Of a DNA stretch of 35,999 bases, positions 15,914 to 24,025 are shown in pieces (the first letter of the stretch is position 1; the number at the start of each line of letters is the position of its first letter). Below the pieces are notes generated by a model. That model was given only the letters and a program-made list of their open reading frames with translations, searched no databases and had not been told where the DNA came from. Source of the DNA: Pseudomonadales bacterium. GTDB taxonomy: Bacteria > Pseudomonadota > Gammaproteobacteria > Pseudomonadales > JAHRWD01. Location of the stretch: the NCBI GenBank assembly GCA_019090315.1, contig JAHRWD010000075.1:1-35999 (forward strand), given 5' to 3'. A program made the position numbers and the translations under genes.

Positions 15914-18796
15914 ATGAATAGCAATCAAGTGTTCAAATTACTAACGGCTTCTAGCCTGGCGATCTCGTTATCGCTGGTGGGCTGCAGCAGTTCCAATAAT
16001 GGCAGTACCGGTGGCGGAGGCGATAAAACCCAAAGCATCAGTGGAGTCGTATCTGATCCTGAAGTCCAGGGTGCGAGCGTTGTTTTGCGTGACGGTAGTG
16101 ATGATGCAGTTGGTCAGGCGGTTATTACCGGAGCTGATGGCACATTTACCATCAGCGGCATACCAAAGGGCGATCTGGCTGGGTATAGGGTTGTGGCTAC
16201 CGGCGGTATTGATGTAGGTACCGGTGAAAGTCTGGACGGTATGGACCTTACGCTGCCGCTCGATATGTATGAAGAGAGCGGCTACGGCGCGACGGTGGTT
16301 ACCCCAATTACCAGCCTTATAGATGCGCTGGTAGCTTCTGGCGATAGCCTTGCCGAAGCAAAAACGGCTGTGGCGGCACAGCTTGGATTGGATGAGGTGG
16401 ATTTGGCATCTAACCCAGTTGGTTCAGCATCGGTAATGAGCAGTTCGATGAAGCTCACACTGCTGCGCAAAGAGGGCCAAAGTTTCTCTGATATTTATGC
16501 GGGGCTGACCGGGGATGATGGTCTTGATGAAGCAGATCTGGCGAGCATTACGGATCTGGATGCAAAAGCACGTTTGGTCACCTTTTTTGGATTGCTGGAC
16601 AGTGTCACCTCGACTGAAGATCTTGAAAATGCCTATCAGGAAGCAGTGATTCGGCGCACGGTTCGGCTTAGCCTGAAGGATGAGCTTGCAGCCCTTACAG
16701 CCCCGGACGATATAACTATTGCTAATAACCTCCATGCGCTAGCTCAATATATGTTAGCTAATATTCCCACCGACGCAGGCCGAGACTATCTTATAGCAGA
16801 TGATGTGGTAGCAACCATTTCGGCAAGTGGTTTTCTGATAGCAGCTGATGTGCCATCGGATGACGACGATGATAATCCTGAGGGGAATTTAAATAATTCC
16901 GGTTTTGACGCTTCACGCTTTGCGGTCAAGCTGGTAAACCTTGATGCGACCTTCAGCGATACGCTCAAACTCGCTTTTTATACCGTCAACAATCCGTTAA
17001 CCGGAAATGAACAATTGGTGGTACATGATGCAACTACTGGCACTCAAAAAGTCATTAAGACTGATATTATTCTTGGCAATCGTGCTTTCGTTTTTGAAGG
17101 TCATACAGATGACGGAAAAGAGGTCTACGACAGTCGAAAATTCGGTATTTTCCTCGACCCCTCCCAGTCAAAAGAGACCCGCAGCGCACCCAACGGTTAC
17201 GGAGGCACCTTTGAGTACAGCTTCTATTTCGACAACGTATTCAAACGCTACAATATAGCCAGCCCCGCAGATGAAACTGTGATCTACGGTTCTTCACTAT
17301 TTCCGCAAACGCTTGCTGAACAGGGTATTACCGCCCTCGCGGATGAATACACGCTATATAACAACATCAGTGATGTCGATAATTCCTATGTAGAACTTAA
17401 AGTATTCGAGAGCTTGCCGGATGTGCTGAAGGGTGAATCGGAAAGTGCATTATTGCATGGTCCGATATTGGTTCGGATGGGTGACAGTGCCATGGTACAG
17501 GGGCATATGATTCGTGTAATTAAAGACACAGAAGGTGCGACGACTGGTGTGTTGAGCTTCTACGAGGCCATTCATAAATCGGGTAGCTACCCTGAAGCTG
17601 AAGATGAACGAACCCGGCTACAGTTGTGTCAGGCAGTACTGGATAGCTGCACCGATGTCACCGCTGTTGGTGGAATGGGCGATGGAAAATTCTACTACCA
17701 GGCTGAAAATGATGACTATGTGTATATGGCCAGGCATGGCACGGACACCCTATACGCCTATAAAAAATCGGATCAGTCATTAAGTGAAGTCACGGGAGCA
17801 TCATTCCCTGCTACCTTTAATCACAAAATCCACACCCTTGCCGGTGCGGCGCATGGAAGTGGTGACGCATTGCGAAGTGGCTTCAGCAATATTTCAGGTT
17901 CAGTAGGGTCTTTGTCGGATGGTGAAAATGCGTACGTCAGAATTAACTACGATGGTGACGCAACCGATTCGGTGGGAAGCTACACCTATCTCGGCGACAT
18001 TCATGTTTATAAACATACCCAGATACTGAAGTTTTCCGGCACAACTGGCGTCACTATGTTCGATAACGGTGACGGCATTGATCAGGCCGATGAATCAGAT
18101 GCTGAAAATGTAGTAGGCCATGCCAATTTAATTGCTACGGTTAACGGTCGATTGTTTGTCGAGATCGGCAACTATGAAGCCGGCGTCGGTGGCTCCTGTA
18201 CACCAGACATGTTTGGTTACGGCTGCTCATCGGTCTACTACGGATATCTGAATAGTGACAGCGTTGGTAAAACTGAGCTGGATACTGTTTTAAAGTCAAA
18301 AGCACTACTCAGATACTTTGTCGCACGTAGAATCGCTCCCTATGCACTGGCTGACAAACTTTATATCAGCACTTTTGTTGAGAGTAGCCAGCCTTATGAG
18401 TTTACTCTCGATGAATATGATATTACCGACCCGGTTGCTCCACTGAGCACCACAACCGGTAGAACCTATTTCACCAAAGCTGCACAGGGTGCTAATGGTG
18501 TCTACGACGGCACTGTACTTTCCTGGGATGGTGCGACAGGCATTCTGACTAATCTTAGCTCCGGTGAAAGCATGGGCGTCGTTCATGGCACTGGCAGCGT
18601 AATTCCTGGCGATCCTGCCATTAACTCTGTATCAGGTTTGACCTCCGGTGTTCCGGTGGCAGGTATTGGTAATCTATTTGCCCTCAAGGCAGATCCCGGT
18701 GGTCATCGCTTCTACCTGATCGCGGGCGAAGTGGATGATACTGATGGCGTGGAATATGTAGATCAGGTGCCTTTCTCTAGCTGGCTGTATGAATAA
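15914..18796 (+). CDS. Large lipoprotein of the haem-type locus, unknown (candidate surface haem-binding protein)
   Basis: The 960-residue protein has a lipoprotein signal peptide with lipobox LVGC (Cys24), followed by a Ser/Asn/Gly linker. Residues of about 40-115 look like a carboxypeptidase-regulatory-like Ig fold (ISGVVSDPEVQGASVVLRDG and TGADGTFTISGI). A helical segment covers about 130-300. A long beta-rich region with repeated YVYMARHG- and YVDQVPFSSW-like strands follows, which could be a beta-propeller. Cys pairs 572/579 and 762/771 may form disulphides. ATG 15914 is chosen over TTG 15911 because GAGG at 15901 is well spaced. It lies where hmuY, a haem-binding lipoprotein gene, sits in Bacteroidetes loci, beside the receptor gene. 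No sequence match to HmuY is claimed. Confidence 0.8.
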   Translation: MNSNQVFKLLTASSLAISLSLVGCSSSNNGSTGGGGDKTQSISGVVSDPEVQGASVVLRDGSDDAVGQAVITGADGTFTISGIPKGDLAGYRVVATGGIDVGTGESLDGMDLTLPLDMYEESGYGATVVTPITSLIDALVASGDSLAEAKTAVAAQLGLDEVDLASNPVGSASVMSSSMKLTLLRKEGQSFSDIYAGLTGDDGLDEADLASITDLDAKARLVTFFGLLDSVTSTEDLENAYQEAVIRRTVRLSLKDELAALTAPDDITIANNLHALAQYMLANIPTDAGRDYLIADDVVATISASGFLIAADVPSDDDDDNPEGNLNNSGFDASRFAVKLVNLDATFSDTLKLAFYTVNNPLTGNEQLVVHDATTGTQKVIKTDIILGNRAFVFEGHTDDGKEVYDSRKFGIFLDPSQSKETRSAPNGYGGTFEYSFYFDNVFKRYNIASPADETVIYGSSLFPQTLAEQGITALADEYTLYNNISDVDNSYVELKVFESLPDVLKGESESALLHGPILVRMGDSAMVQGHMIRVIKDTEGATTGVLSFYEAIHKSGSYPEAEDERTRLQLCQAVLDSCTDVTAVGGMGDGKFYYQAENDDYVYMARHGTDTLYAYKKSDQSLSEVTGASFPATFNHKIHTLAGAAHGSGDALRSGFSNISGSVGSLSDGENAYVRINYDGDATDSVGSYTYLGDIHVYKHTQILKFSGTTGVTMFDNGDGIDQADESDAENVVGHANLIATVNGRLFVEIGNYEAGVGGSCTPDMFGYGCSSVYYGYLNSDSVGKTELDTVLKSKALLRYFVARRIAPYALADKLYISTFVESSQPYEFTLDEYDITDPVAPLSTTTGRTYFTKAAQGANGVYDGTVLSWDGATGILTNLSSGESMGVVHGTGSVIPGDPAINSVSGLTSGVPVAGIGNLFALKADPGGHRFYLIAGEVDDTDGVEYVDQVPFSSWLYE

Positions 18797-18816
18797 CCAG
18801 TAACCTGGTTTTTTTT
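18795..18816 (+). terminator. Short Rho-independent terminator after the lipoprotein gene
   Basis: AACCAG (18795-18800) pairs with CTGGTT (18805-18810) around TAAC, and a run of T follows to 18816. It overlaps the stop codon. The stem is short, so it may only attenuate transcription into the receptor gene. A second hairpin, GAGGCT/AGCCTC near 18836-18850, has no T tract. Confidence 0.6.
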
Positions 18817-18901
18817 GGAGACCTGATGGGTTTGGGAGGCTGATAGCCTCTCAGGCTTGTTCTCATGATATTTCTTGTATTTGTCAAAAAGTGCTGTATT
18901 G

Positions 18902-20998
18902 ATGCGTTTTTCAAAATTAATTTGTGTTCAGTGTTGTTTGTTATTTTGCCTAACGGTTAATTTTTCTTTTGCGGATGAGCCAGTTGAGCTGGATACCATC
19001 GAGGTCTACGGCCAACAGGAGAATGAGCAAAAAAAATACCTTGATGAATCCTTCTACGAAACCTATTCCCGCGACAAAATCACCAACAAAGAGTTGAAGG
19101 AGGAGATGGCAACAGATGTTAAATCAGCGCTACGTGACATCCCCAACGTGAATGTGATCGATAGTGGTGCGTTTTCCAAACGGGTTGAGATAAGAGGTCT
19201 GTCCGGTGATCGTATTACCTATTTAGTGGATGATGTCGTTATCGGTAATCAAGGTATGACACATTCCGGTGGCGGCGAAATAAATCTATTGGATATCGGT
19301 AGGGTTGATTCTATTGAAGTGATCAAAGGCAGCCCATCGGTCATCTATTCCCCAGGTGCGACCGGCGGTATTGTTAACGTGACCACCAAAAACATCGAAA
19401 CAGATAATCATATCGGTGGTGCTGTTGAGGTCGCCTATGATGGAGGTTACGCGCAGGACAGGGAGTCAGCTGTACTGAGCGCCGGTTATAAAGGGTTCGG
19501 TGCGACGATAAGCGCCAGCCGGCTTAACGCTCGGGATTATAAAATTGAAGACCAGGAAAAACTGGATGAAATTATTCTGCGCACTAACGTTCTGGATGAG
19601 CGCCTGGGTACAGAAAATGAAATAACCGATCTGGGTTACAACAGTGAAAGTGCAGGATTAAAGCTTAAGTATCAGATCAATGCTCAACATGACCTGACCG
19701 CCGAATACAGCGAGTATGCCGCTGAAGATATCTCTTTTACCCATGGGGCTGCCACCGATCGTGTATTTCACTACGATGATCTCTCGCGGGAAGTTGGTCA
19801 GATTGGGTATCACTTCGTAAATCGAGGTAATAGTCGGCTGTCAGTCACGCTCTATAATCAAACTCTTATCAAAGATATATATCAGGGAGAAGCGGTTAAT
19901 CGTACGCTTCTTGATAGCGTGGGTTTAAACCTGAAAGGAAGCCTGTATTTTGACGAATCTATTCTAAGGGTTGGTGCAGAGTATGTGTTTGATGATGCAG
20001 AAACCAATACATTTTCACAGCAGACTTACTACGCTGCGTATGCCAGCTATGAATTTAGTTATGGTGAACAGTTTACCTATACAGCGGGTTTGCGCCTGAA
20101 TCGTTGGGAGGTTGAGCAAACGCTAAGGCCTGGTCAGAACCTGAGTATAATCGACGATCTGGTGGGCGTATCCGGAAAATTAGACCCGCAAACTGATGAA
20201 GCATTAACCTATGCTGCGGGTGTTATCTATTCGATCAATGATCAAAATAATCTTTCATTTAACTATAGCCATACCCATCGCGCACCAACCCTGATGGAGC
20301 GTTTTGCCTTTGATGTATTTATTGGTGGCGGCATGGAATTAGATGCAGAATCCGCCAACAATATTGAACTCGGTTGGAAATACAGTAATGACACATGGTA
20401 TGCCTCAGCTGCTGTTTTCTACAGTCGCTTTGATAATTATATTAGCACCAAAGAGGTACGTAAAATAACCGATAAAAACGCACTGCTTGCGTGTATTGCT
20501 GCGGGAGACTGTAATCCTCTAATTGGTGAATATGATGATCGTGAAAGTGACTTTTTCGCCACCAAAGTACTCTATATAAATGCTGGTGAAGTGGATAATC
20601 GTGGTTTCGAGTTTTCATTAAGGAAGATTATTAACGATGATATTGAGGCTGGGTTTTCCTTTGGTATGAATGATTTCAGTGCTGCTGAGCTTGATTTTAT
20701 AACGGATAGTAGGCCGCTAGAATTTTCTGGCTACTACAAAAAATATTTTTCTGGTATGCCAGGCTCGCCCTGGATTAATGCTCGGGCGCGTTATGTTACC
20801 GATCAGCCTAATGTCGAACAGACCGAAGGGTTTGATCCTTTCCTTGTTGCTGATATTTATGCTGGAGGATCACATAAAGGTTTTGGTTTTAGTATCGGAA
20901 TCCGTAACCTTTTTAATACGGTCTATCATGAACCTTATACTGCATTAGACGGCTTGAAACGAAGTTTTCTGGTTACTGTTCGTTACGATACTAACTAA
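18902..20998 (+). CDS. TonB-dependent receptor, haem-receptor-like
   Basis: The 698-residue outer-membrane receptor has a signal peptide (MRFSKLICVQCCLLFCLTVN), a TonB-box-like ELDTIEVYG, a plug at about 45-165 (VEIRGLSGDRITYLVDD and IEVIKGSPSVIYSPGATGGI) and a barrel ending LVTVRYDTN. In the barrel, THRAPTLMERF with His459-Arg-Ala-Pro resembles the FRAP box of haem receptors such as HemR and HmuR. It is followed by a GGGMELDAESANNIELGW segment where those receptors have NPNL. This supports haem or a related porphyrin as the ligand but does not prove it. ATG 18902 is preferred over the in-frame TTG 18875. It lies downstream of the lipoprotein gene and would rely on the TonB system at 5484-7753. 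Confidence 0.9.
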   Translation: MRFSKLICVQCCLLFCLTVNFSFADEPVELDTIEVYGQQENEQKKYLDESFYETYSRDKITNKELKEEMATDVKSALRDIPNVNVIDSGAFSKRVEIRGLSGDRITYLVDDVVIGNQGMTHSGGGEINLLDIGRVDSIEVIKGSPSVIYSPGATGGIVNVTTKNIETDNHIGGAVEVAYDGGYAQDRESAVLSAGYKGFGATISASRLNARDYKIEDQEKLDEIILRTNVLDERLGTENEITDLGYNSESAGLKLKYQINAQHDLTAEYSEYAAEDISFTHGAATDRVFHYDDLSREVGQIGYHFVNRGNSRLSVTLYNQTLIKDIYQGEAVNRTLLDSVGLNLKGSLYFDESILRVGAEYVFDDAETNTFSQQTYYAAYASYEFSYGEQFTYTAGLRLNRWEVEQTLRPGQNLSIIDDLVGVSGKLDPQTDEALTYAAGVIYSINDQNNLSFNYSHTHRAPTLMERFAFDVFIGGGMELDAESANNIELGWKYSNDTWYASAAVFYSRFDNYISTKEVRKITDKNALLACIAAGDCNPLIGEYDDRESDFFATKVLYINAGEVDNRGFEFSLRKIINDDIEAGFSFGMNDFSAAELDFITDSRPLEFSGYYKKYFSGMPGSPWINARARYVTDQPNVEQTEGFDPFLVADIYAGGSHKGFGFSIGIRNLFNTVYHEPYTALDGLKRSFLVTVRYDTN

Positions 20999-21058
20999 TT
21001 TATTCAAATCCTGTCAGGGGAATGTTTCCTTACCTTAGTCACTCAATGGAGAACACCA

Positions 21059-21502
21059 ATGCAAAAGTTTAAAGTTTCATTCGCGCTAGTACTATTTTCA
21101 TATACCTCAATTGTTTCCGCTGCGGAATATACCATCAAGCTTATAACCGCCAATGCAAATGGGCAGATGATGCTGATGGAGCCAGGATATCTAAAGGTCG
21201 AAAAAGGTGATACGGTCAACTTTGTGCCGGCAGATGCTACTCACAATGCCGTGTCTTTTTCTATCCCAGCGGGAGCCGAGTCCTTTGCTACTCCAATGGG
21301 AGAGCCAACAAAAGTGGTTTTTGGTCGGGATGGCGTTTATATCTACAAATGCGTACCGCATTCTACGCTAGGGATGGTGGGGGTAATTCAAGTAGGAAAG
21401 GCTGTGAATCTTGAGCAAGCTAAAAAAGAAGGTGCTGCTTTTAATGCAGCGGTAGTGATGAATAAAACACGCCTTACTGACTATCTAAGTCAAGTTAAGT
21501 AG
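21059..21502 (+). CDS. Pseudoazurin-type blue copper protein
   Basis: The 147-residue periplasmic type-1 copper protein should carry single electrons between redox partners. A signal peptide ends at VSAAEY (about residue 22). The copper ligands fit pseudoazurin: His62 in ATHNAVSF, and Cys98, His101 and Met106 in KCVPHSTLGMVGVIQV, with the Cys+3 and Cys+8 spacing of the family. GGAG lies 8 bases before ATG 21059. Pseudoazurin usually serves denitrification enzymes, but none is encoded here. Its place after the haem-type receptor gene suggests a role in reducing or oxidising haem iron, or in replacing haem cytochromes when iron is scarce. Both are inference. Confidence 0.92.
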   Translation: MQKFKVSFALVLFSYTSIVSAAEYTIKLITANANGQMMLMEPGYLKVEKGDTVNFVPADATHNAVSFSIPAGAESFATPMGEPTKVVFGRDGVYIYKCVPHSTLGMVGVIQVGKAVNLEQAKKEGAAFNAAVVMNKTRLTDYLSQVK

Positions 21503-21550
21503 CGGGTAGTGTTTCATTTTTTTCACCTGATCGACGGGTAATTGGAAAAA

Positions 21551-21922
21551 ATGCATACATCAAAATCTGAGGCCGCTTCGGCGGTTTCTGTTTATGAAGA
21601 GTTGTGTCGTAAAATCAGGAATGCTGAGGCGCCGGATAGCCCACACTTGATTCAGCAATTTTTATCCGAACAACCACGATTGGGCCTGAATAAAGCGGTT
21701 TATCGCACTCATCTGGAATCACAGTTTCAGTTGCTTCTCGAAACGCTATCCGACGAGTACCTTCCCGCACATTGGCGTTGCCAGTGCCTGGATTATATCT
21801 ATGTGCCACTAAAAGAACTTCACCGATTGGTGAATGACAAACAAAGCGAACAGCAGGTTTTATTTTTGGCGCGGGAGCTTCGTGTAATCAGTCACTATGT
21901 GAAAGATGGGCTGGTTGTGTAA
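21551..21922 (+). CDS. 123-residue cytoplasmic protein of unknown function
   Basis: The protein appears helical and soluble, with no signal peptide. Recognisable stretches are YEELCRKIRNAEAPDSPHLI, LNKAVYRTHLESQFQLLLE and HWRCQCLDYIYVPLKELHRL, giving Cys and His residues that could bind a ligand, though no known motif is met. ATG 21551 is preferred over TTG 21542 because GGAAA lies just upstream. It sits between pseudoazurin and fumC on the same strand, 30 bases before the fumC start, so it is probably co-transcribed with fumC. No family recognised. Confidence 0.7.
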   Translation: MHTSKSEAASAVSVYEELCRKIRNAEAPDSPHLIQQFLSEQPRLGLNKAVYRTHLESQFQLLLETLSDEYLPAHWRCQCLDYIYVPLKELHRLVNDKQSEQQVLFLARELRVISHYVKDGLVV

Positions 21923-21952
21923 ATGTCTCAGTACAAACTAAGGTAATAATTT

Positions 21953-23332
21953 ATGGAGAATGTTCGAGTCGAGCAGGATAGCATGGGTACTCTCGAAGTG
22001 GCCGCTGATGCGTTATATGCAGCGCAAACGCAACGGGCAATTAATAATTTCCCAGTGAGTGGTTTGCGTATGCCTGAATCATTTATTCGGGCATTACTAC
22101 TCGTTAAAGCTGCTGCAGCCAGGGCCAATGTCAGGCTGGAACAAATTCCGGTGGGGATGGGAGCAGCCATTCAGGATGCTGTCAACAGCTTGCAGGCTGA
22201 TCCGGATTTGATGTCCCATTTCCCTGTAGATGTTTTTCAAACCGGTTCTGGTACCAGCTCCAATATGAATGCTAATGAGGTATTAGCAAATCTAGCCAGT
22301 CAATTATACGGTGCTCCAGTAGGGGCGAACGATCATGTAAATTGTGGGCAAAGCAGTAACGATGTCATCCCAACCACCATTCATGTCAGTGCCGCACTGG
22401 CGCTTGAAAACAGATTAATTCCCGCCTTGCAACACCTTGTGGATGGTATTCGAGATAAAGCCCAAACGGTTGAGCATCACATAAAAACCGGTCGTACTCA
22501 CCTTATGGATGCAATGCCGGTGCGATTAAGTCAAAGCCTGGAAAGCTGGGCTGGTCAAGTTGAGCAAAACATCCATCGGCTTACTGATCTACAACCTGCA
22601 CTTCAAACCCTTGCCCAGGGTGGCACTGCCGTGGGCACAGGTATTAATGCGCACCCGGATTTCGCAAAAGAGTTCAGTTCTGCTCTTGCAAACAAGACGG
22701 GGATTCAGTTTCAGCCCGCAACAAATTTCTTTACCCATATTGGCTCGCAAGACATTGCTGTATCCCTTTCAGGGCAGCTTAAGGCCATCGCAGTCTCCAT
22801 TATCAAAATTTCCAACGACCTACGTTGGATGAACTCAGGGCCATTGGCGGGACTCGGTGAAATTGAGCTGGAAGCGCTGCAGCCCGGCTCATCTATCATG
22901 CCCGGAAAGGTTAATCCTGTAATTCCAGAAGCGGCTGCGATGGTGGGGGCGCAGGTGATTGGCAATGATGCGGCCATTACAATTGCAGGGCAATCCGGTA
23001 ATTTTGAGCTGAATGTGATGCTGCCGCTGGTTGCCCACAACCTGCTTTCCAGTATCGAACTACTTGCTAACGTGAGTGTGCTATTGGCCGATAAAGCCAT
23101 CGCCAGTTTTACTGTGAATGAAAAATCGTTAGAAGCAGCGCTGACCAGAAATCCTATTTTGGTAACGGCTTTGAACCCCGTAATTGGATATGAAAAAGCA
23201 GCCAAGATTGCCAAGCAGGCTTATGCAGAGGGACGGCCTATTGTGGATGTTGCAGAGGAAAATACAGATATCCCCAGAGATGAGTTGGAGCGGTTGCTCG
23301 ACCCTGAGAAATTGACCTTTGGCGGGATTTAG
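21953..23332 (+). CDS. fumC: Fumarate hydratase class II
   Basis: FumC hydrates fumarate to malate in the TCA cycle without an iron-sulphur cluster. The 459-residue length is normal. Family motifs are present in order: TGSGTSSNMNANEV (about 95-110), QSSNDVIPTTIH (about 125-137), GRTHLMDAMPVRL, and the signature GSSIMPGKVNPVIPEA (about 310-326) with the catalytic Ser. The C-terminal domain is complete. AAGG lies about 10 bases before ATG 21953. In several proteobacteria fumC is induced under iron limitation to replace the Fe-S fumarase, which explains its place at the end of a Fur-boxed iron/haem gene set. Whether it is truly in the same transcript is inferred from spacing and direction. Confidence 0.96.
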   Translation: MENVRVEQDSMGTLEVAADALYAAQTQRAINNFPVSGLRMPESFIRALLLVKAAAARANVRLEQIPVGMGAAIQDAVNSLQADPDLMSHFPVDVFQTGSGTSSNMNANEVLANLASQLYGAPVGANDHVNCGQSSNDVIPTTIHVSAALALENRLIPALQHLVDGIRDKAQTVEHHIKTGRTHLMDAMPVRLSQSLESWAGQVEQNIHRLTDLQPALQTLAQGGTAVGTGINAHPDFAKEFSSALANKTGIQFQPATNFFTHIGSQDIAVSLSGQLKAIAVSIIKISNDLRWMNSGPLAGLGEIELEALQPGSSIMPGKVNPVIPEAAAMVGAQVIGNDAAITIAGQSGNFELNVMLPLVAHNLLSSIELLANVSVLLADKAIASFTVNEKSLEAALTRNPILVTALNPVIGYEKAAKIAKQAYAEGRPIVDVAEENTDIPRDELERLLDPEKLTFGGI

Positions 23333-23579
23333 TCGGGTAATGCCGCCGATATTGGCATTCCATAGAGTGGTATTTGGCCTTTTGTCGTTCATCCCCTGCG
23401 TTAAATACAAGGGTTGATGTCGAGATCCGGATTTTCAGGTCAGAATTTTCTGTTGCTAACCAGTGAATGCTTGTGTCGAAGAGATCAATTGCATACTATT
23501 TTGATCAGGAAGCTGAATGTACTGGATTGAGCGTTTATCAGCGATCCAATACGATACTAAATATCTGGGAGTAATAATA

Positions 23580-24014
23580 ATGACCGACCAAGCTGTTAGC
23601 ACCGGGCCACTACCAATAGTGCCCTTTGTGAAATTACCCGAGGGTGCGGAACCCTATTTAGAGGGCCATAAGTGCCAAAGTTGTGGGGCCGTTTATGTCG
23701 GCGAGCGAAATACCTGCAGCAAGTGTTTTGCTACTGATAAAATGGAAGTGATCAAGCTCGCCGGTACAGGTCGGCTTTATACCTATACCGTGGTGTATCG
23801 TAGCTTCCCTGGTACAAAAGTGCCTTTTGTCTCAGCGGTTGTAGACCTCGATGGCGGCGGTACTCTCAAGGGCAACCTGATCAATATCGAACCGGATCCC
23901 GAAAAAATAACAACCGATATCCCGGTTAAGGTCGTATTTGCCGACGCTGGCCGTCAGGATGCACAGGGCAATAGCTACACTTCATACTTTTTTGAACCAC
24001 TAGAATCTGCATAA
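23580..24014 (+). CDS. DUF35 zinc-ribbon/OB-fold protein, thiolase partner
   Basis: The 144-residue protein has an N-terminal rubredoxin-like zinc ribbon with two Cys pairs (HKCQSCGAVYVGERNTCSKC, about 31-50), then an OB-fold typical of DUF35/ChsH2-like proteins (GTGRLYTYTVVYRSFPGTKV and FVSAVVDLDGGGTLKGNL). Such proteins bind acyl-CoA and form complexes with lipid-transfer-type thiolases. The gene lies 11 bases before a thiolase gene, so the two should act together. ATG 23580 is used because GGGAG precedes it by 8 bases; the open frame extends to 23517 without support. Confidence 0.92.
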   Translation: MTDQAVSTGPLPIVPFVKLPEGAEPYLEGHKCQSCGAVYVGERNTCSKCFATDKMEVIKLAGTGRLYTYTVVYRSFPGTKVPFVSAVVDLDGGGTLKGNLINIEPDPEKITTDIPVKVVFADAGRQDAQGNSYTSYFFEPLESA

Positions 24015-24025
24015 GGAGAACAACC

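Noticed and set aside
23339..23359. Terminator after fumC (AATGCC/GGCATT hairpin)
   Set aside because: A 6-bp stem with a 9-base loop but no T tract after it; not convincing as a Rho-independent terminator.
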